Positions 59,501-64,000 of a stretch of DNA of 64,000 bases are shown here, one piece after another. The stretch lies in NCBI RefSeq assembly GCF_963169125.1, contig NC_084798.1:104859970-104923969 (forward strand). Direction: 5' to 3'. The first letter of the stretch is position 1. Each line of letters begins with the position of its first letter. Below the pieces are notes generated by a model. The model searched no databases, had not been told where the DNA came from, and worked only from the letters and a program-made list of their open reading frames with translations. Source of the stretch: Humulus lupulus (taxonomy: Eukaryota > Streptophyta > Magnoliopsida > Rosales > Cannabaceae). The position numbers and the translations under genes are program-made.

Positions 59501-61000
59501 ACATAGTCAGCCCTGTGTCCTATAATTAGGACTCACACCCTACACTTGGTGCAAGTGTTGATTTTCTTACCTCAAGTCCTTAACGATAAAGCAAGGCGAC
59601 CCTGAGCACGATCCCTTCCTCTCGAGCCTAGCAAAAACCCCTTGTCACAACACATTAATGAATATTCATCAAAAATAGAATCGATGAAGTGCTTCAAGAC
59701 CAAGCCCTAGCCACTGGGTAGTGGAATCGTTCCCGAGTCATTTGATTTAGTTTCCCATAACTCAAACTTAATACATTCTAAAATACCCATTTAGTTTTGC
59801 GACTCCCCACACTTGCGCCGCGACCCCACACTAAGCCGAGAGATAACCTTGAATTTCCAAGCATTTTGCGCCACAGCGGCCACCACTAAGAGCCTCAGCG
59901 CCCCACTCGGAAGACAACTATCTCATAAATTTTCCCCATTTCGCGTCGCGGGGTTGCCAACTAAGGGTTACAGGGCGCCGAGGCCTTTCAAGGGAAACCC
60001 AACCATGAAGACATTCACGTGGGTTGCGATGCTCCTATCAAGCGCAAGGAACTGCGATTTCAAAAATCACAAACTGAAAAAATTCACCTCCTAAACAGGG
60101 TTCTAACAAGTTTCGAGTCTAATTCCAACCACAGTTCAACAGTACAACCCACAACCACTAAAAATTAACACTAACATATGCCCAACCCAATCAAAATCCC
60201 AATTATCATGAATTTTCCCCAAAACCAAAATAACTCAAATAATGACAGCAAGCTCACCTCAATCCCTCTGTAAATCTAAATTCTCTAGCTCGATGATGTC
60301 CCTGGCAGCCGTAATCCTCAACAACAAGCTTCGATTCTCCTTAAGGCCTCCAACTTCTCAAGCTTCAAACCTTTTCTAGTGTGTCCTTAGCAGATAGTGA
60401 AGAAACTAGAAGGAAGAGAAAGTGAAGGCGATTGAATGTGAGTGTGTGAAGTGCTCAAGACATAGCCTAGTTCACTTCATCTAATGGTCAAAACACCATA
60501 ATAACCGTTCCTCCAAAGAACCTTTAACTTAACCCCCAAGCATCAATTTTCCACTAAACCTCAAATTTTACCACTAATTCCCAAATATATCACATACTTT
60601 AATAACCCCTGGTAACTTAACTCCCAGGCTCATCCCAAGCGGGGTATTTTTCCTCGTTGTGAATTTTTCGCAACTTTGCTCTAAAGGTCCGACTCAGGCC
60701 GAATATATCAAATATAACCACATAATAATGTTGTCTCAAACATATTACACAAATAATTATAGATATACCCTCAGCGGGTCAAAATTAAGAAAATTCCCAT
60801 TTTAACAGAAACAAGCCTATAAGCATATTTAATACCCATGAACATACATAAGCAACCATATCATAATATAACTCATATATTTCATATAATCACGTATAGA
60901 TATTCAATAAAATCACATAATATTACATATAGACCCAATTATGCCCTCCCGGCGCACTAATCAAGGCACTAAGCCTTATAAGAAATTTTGGGACGTTACA
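56564..61000 (-). repeat. Tekay-type 3' LTR, antisense, interrupted by copia
   Basis: On the plus strand it runs TGTAACGTCCTACTAAACC (56564) to GGGACGTTACA (61000). Without the nested copia LTR (56940-59152) it is about 2.2 kb. The sequence continues cleanly across the insertion (TTTACTTGCAC to CACGAAGCACCC). The polypurine tract of its internal region follows at 61001-61016, so it is a 3' LTR on the minus strand. Short AATGGCC and TACGGC repeats lie at 59320-59410 and a GC island at 59810-59990. Confidence 0.85.
56940..59152 (-). mobile_element. Ty1/copia solo LTR (GCACT/GCACC flanks)
   Basis: 2,213 bp, TGTTCGAAAAAACAACC to CACTATTCCCAACA on the plus strand; the minus-strand start is TGTTGGGAATAGTGCCC. 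Flanks GCACT (56935-56939) and GCACC (59153-59157) match at four of five bases, a slightly decayed duplication. It is related to 12851-14744 and 545-1200. It carries two consecutive hairpins at 57644-57681 and 57684-57708, equivalent to those in the 12851 copy. Confidence 0.88.
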
Positions 61001-62062
61001 ACTATCCCCTCTTTATAGAAATTTTGTCCTCAAAATTTACCTGAACAACTCAGGATACTGATCTCGCATGTCTGACTCTAAATCCCATGTCGCTTCCTCT
61101 TTCTTAATATTCCTTCATAGTACTTTAAATAGAGGAACAATCTTGTTCCTCAATAATTTATATTTTCTATCCATGATGTGTACAAGCTGCTTCTCATAGG
61201 ATAAATTTGTCTATACTTCAAGATCCACATAACTCAACATATGAGTCATATCTGACACATACCTACTAAGCATTGATATGTAAAACACATTATGTACTCT
61301 TGACAAAGCTGGAGGCATAGCCAGTTTATAGGCTACCTGGATGATCCTTTCCAAGATCTCAAAAGGTCCTACAAACCAAGGGCTTAACTTGCCCATCTTC
61401 CCAAACTGTTTCACTCCACGTAGTGGGGAAACTGAAAGAAAAACATGGTCCCCAACATGGAGCTCCACGTTTCTACGCTTATGGTCAACATAGCTTTTCT
61501 GTCTACTCTGTGAGGCTAGCATCTGAGCTCTAATATTCTCAATGGACTCACTGGTCCTCTTCATTGCTTCAAGACCTAAGTACTTCCTCCCACCAATTTC
61601 TTCATAATGAACGAATGACCTACATTTCCTAGCATACAACACTTCATATGGAGCCACTCCAATCGTTGATTGATAGTAGTTATTGTAGGAAAATTCAATC
61701 AAAAATAAATACTTACTCAAGGACCCTTCAAAGTCCAACACACGTGCCCTAAGCACGTCCTGCACTATCTAAATCGTCCTCTCTGTTTGAGGATGAGATG
61801 GTGTACTAAACTTCAACTGAGTACCCATAGTCTTCTACCTGCTTCCCCAAAACATGGAAGTAAAAGTGGGGTCCCGATCCAATACTATAGACTTCAGAGC
61901 CACATGGAGACGTACAATCTCCTTGACATACAAATCAATGTATTGATCTAAAGTATAGTTTGTCCTCATAGGCAGAAAATGATCTGACTTGGTATATCTA
62001 TCTACAATCATCCATACCGAGTCATGTTCCCCCAATGTTCTAGGCAACCCCACTACAAAATC
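61001..62062 (-). pseudogene. Tekay integrase fragment, antisense
   Basis: On the minus strand it starts with DFVVGLPRT at 62062 and continues [25 protein letters not shown], a long open stretch (61765-61211) with VLDFEGSLSKYLFLIEFSYN and GVAPYEVLYARKCRS, then [19 protein letters not shown] and a chromodomain-like tail (about 61200-61020). Stops occur between segments, for example near 61840 and 61195. The upstream half of the element is missing: the fragment begins at the first catalytic aspartate region, fused to Tat sequence. Confidence 0.85.
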
Positions 62063-64000
62063 GTGCGAATAGATGGTCGATCGGGACAACTCCGGAGAGT
62101 TCTGCTTCAACATCTGTGGCAAACTTTGCCAGTGTGTCCACAAACACATTCTGCTCCCTAAGGATCTGGTGAATGATGTATCTCTTGAACGGTTGAAGTA
62201 ACTCCCGAATTCATGCCATGTAGGCGTCCATCTTCTCCTCCTTCGTTTGGTATTCCCCCTATATTAGTTTGACCACCAACTGGGAATCGTTGTGGACTTC
62301 AATGTTCTCTGCCCCCACTTCTCGAGCCAAGCATAATTCGGCCAGCATGGCCTCATGCTCAGCCTAATTATTTGACGCTTCAAACTGGAAGAGTAAGGCA
62401 CTTTCAATTGGTGACCTTGGTGGGATATTAGGATAATCCCGGCTCCGGCTCCATTCTAATTGGAGGCTCCGTCAACCAAGATTTTCCACATGGGTAACTT
62501 CTACGATTAAGTCGGGCAAGGCCTGTCCCTTGATGGAGATTCTAGGAACGTAGGCAATATCAATCTGTCTCAACTCCATGGCCCACTTCAAAAGTCTTCT
62601 TGATGATTATGGTTTTTGTAATACTTGTCATAGGGAATGGTTCGTTAGTACCTTGATGGTATGAGCCTAAAAGTAAGGTCTTAACTTTATGGAAGCGATC
62701 AGTAAGAAAATTGTTAGTTTCTCAATCAAAGGGTATATGGAATATGCGCCCAACAACCTTTTGTATACGTAATAGAAAAAGAGTTGGACCTTTTCCTCTT
62801 CTCGCATTAAGGCGGTGCTTATGGCATGTTCTGACACGACCAAATATAGGTACAGTGGTTCCCCATCCACCAACTTTGACAAGATTGGTGCTTTAGCTAA
62901 ATGCTCTTTCAATATTTGGAAAGCCTCTTCATGCTCGGTTGTCCATTCGAACCTCTGATTTCCGCAAAGTAAGTTGAAAAATGGGATGCACTTGTCCGTG
63001 GACTTTGACACAAAGCAGCTCAAAGCCGCTATTCTTCCTGTCAGACTCTTAATGTATTTGCATTTCTGTGGCGATGGCATGTGGATCACAAATCTGATAT
63101 TATTCGGGTTGGCTTCTATCCCCCTTGAGCTTACTATAAAGCCCATAAACTTCCTGGATGCCATGCCAAAAGTGAACTTTCAGGATTTAGCTTCATCTTG
63201 TGCTTCCAGATAACAAGCCTCTCATACATAGCTTCGACATACTTTAATCCATAAGGCATGATAATATAGCAATATACACCCATATCCATCTGGAAGTTGG
63301 TGTATTCCTGGTCTTCTACATGCATAGAAATTTGGTTATAATCGGAATAGGCATCCATGAAGCTCATCAACTCATATCTAGAAGTGGCATCCACCATCTG
63401 GTCTATCCGGGGAAGTGGGATGCAATCTTTTTGACACGCCGTGTTGAGGTCCATGAAATCTATGCAAGTTCTCCATGTCCCGTTTGGCTTTGGCACCAAC
63501 ACTGAGTTTGCCAGGCATATGGGATACAGTGCTTCCCAGATGAAATTAATCGAGGATAACTTTTTCATTTCTAGTTTGAGGGCCTATGCGTGTTCTGTGC
63601 CCAATGTTCCGTGCCCATTGTTTAGGGTGTGACATATGATGTTACGATCAATCCCATTCATGTCCGTGTGGGACCAAGATAGGACGTCCTGGTTTTCTTT
63701 TACTCAGGCGACTATGGTAGCCTTGACTTCCAGATTCAAATTTCTTCCTACTTGGATTACTCTAGTTGGATCGGTGTCACTGATGCGCACCTCTTCTACT
63801 TCGTCCATTGGTTCTAATGCCTTGTCCTCCTCCACTCGGGGATCCAATTCGTCATCTTCCTGGTCCCCACTCTGTCGTTATCACGCGGGAACTTCAAGAA
63901 TAGGTGGCAGATGGAGGTAATGGCACAAAAATCAACCACAGTTAGACATCCAAAAATCACATTGTATGCAGTGGGACAGTCCACCACAACAAATTTGCAG
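62063..64000 (-). pseudogene. Tat-type pol remnant, antisense
   Basis: The protease end (FVVVDCPTAYNVIFG, about 63990) is followed by an acidic linker. RT at 63568-63134 reads LVPKPNGTWRTCIDF, DLNTACQKDCIPLPRIDQMV and SFMDAYSDYNQI. RNase H at 63164-62667 reads PSPQKCKYIKSLTGRIAALS and LVDGEPLYLYLVVSEHAIS. A second RNase H domain with EHEAMLAELCLAREVG lies around 62350. It ends VVPIDHLFA at 62063, where Tekay sequence begins. The RT has lost its YVDD segment: YERLV is followed directly by KMKLNPESS near 63210. Stops are frequent. The element continues beyond the window edge. Confidence 0.83.

Overview
The window is a piece of a plant nuclear genome, most likely a dicot. It carries Tekay/Del-type Ty3/gypsy chromoviruses, Athila- and Tat-type Ty3/gypsy elements, Ty1/copia elements and two Cassandra TRIM retrotransposons with 5S-rRNA-like LTRs. 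I cannot name the species. I see no host gene: almost every base belongs to LTR retrotransposons in different states of decay. Nothing here supports a new biological system. The interest lies in nesting, solo LTRs and conserved non-coding structure.

Region 1-10.2 kb holds a minus-strand copia remnant (LTR piece, gag-protease piece), a partial Cassandra, an Athila-like LTR with its primer binding site and a gag stub, and a minus-strand Tekay-type 3' LTR. That LTR is split by a roughly 4 kb plus-strand LTR (5062-9054). A solo Cassandra LTR (9867-10238, repeat GATAT) follows.

Region 10.2-19 kb is a plus-strand Tekay LTR with a gag fragment. It is invaded by a solo LTR (11186-15294, repeat ACCCA), which is itself invaded by a copia solo LTR (12851-14744, repeat GCTGG). 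An inverted Tekay LTR (16885-18975) follows. 18976-20049 is unassigned AT-rich DNA.

Region 20-52.7 kb is one old Tat-type element (LTR, gag, protease, RT, RNase H, integrase, extra 3' ORF) opened by two insertions. The first is a copia element (23562-45118, repeat AAGTG). Its leader contains a Tekay-type solo LTR (27060-29403, repeat GTTTC) and a nearly intact Tekay chromovirus (29907-38996, repeat ATATC). The second is a 2.76 kb solo LTR (46020-48782, repeat TCATG) inside the Tat RT. LTR divergence estimated by eye (about 2.7% for the inner Tekay, about 5% in a sample of the copia) agrees with the nesting order.

Region 52.7-64 kb is on the minus strand: a decayed Tekay pol with a partial 3' LTR, a second Tekay LTR invaded by a copia solo LTR (56940-59152), an integrase fragment of that second element, and a Tat pol remnant running to the window edge.

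The only long open frame is the 1,344-codon polyprotein of the 29907-38996 element. It has intact zinc knuckle, protease, RT, RNase H and integrase motifs, but gag has frameshifts upstream and an in-frame TGA lies before the chromodomain. The other coding regions carry multiple stops or frameshifts.
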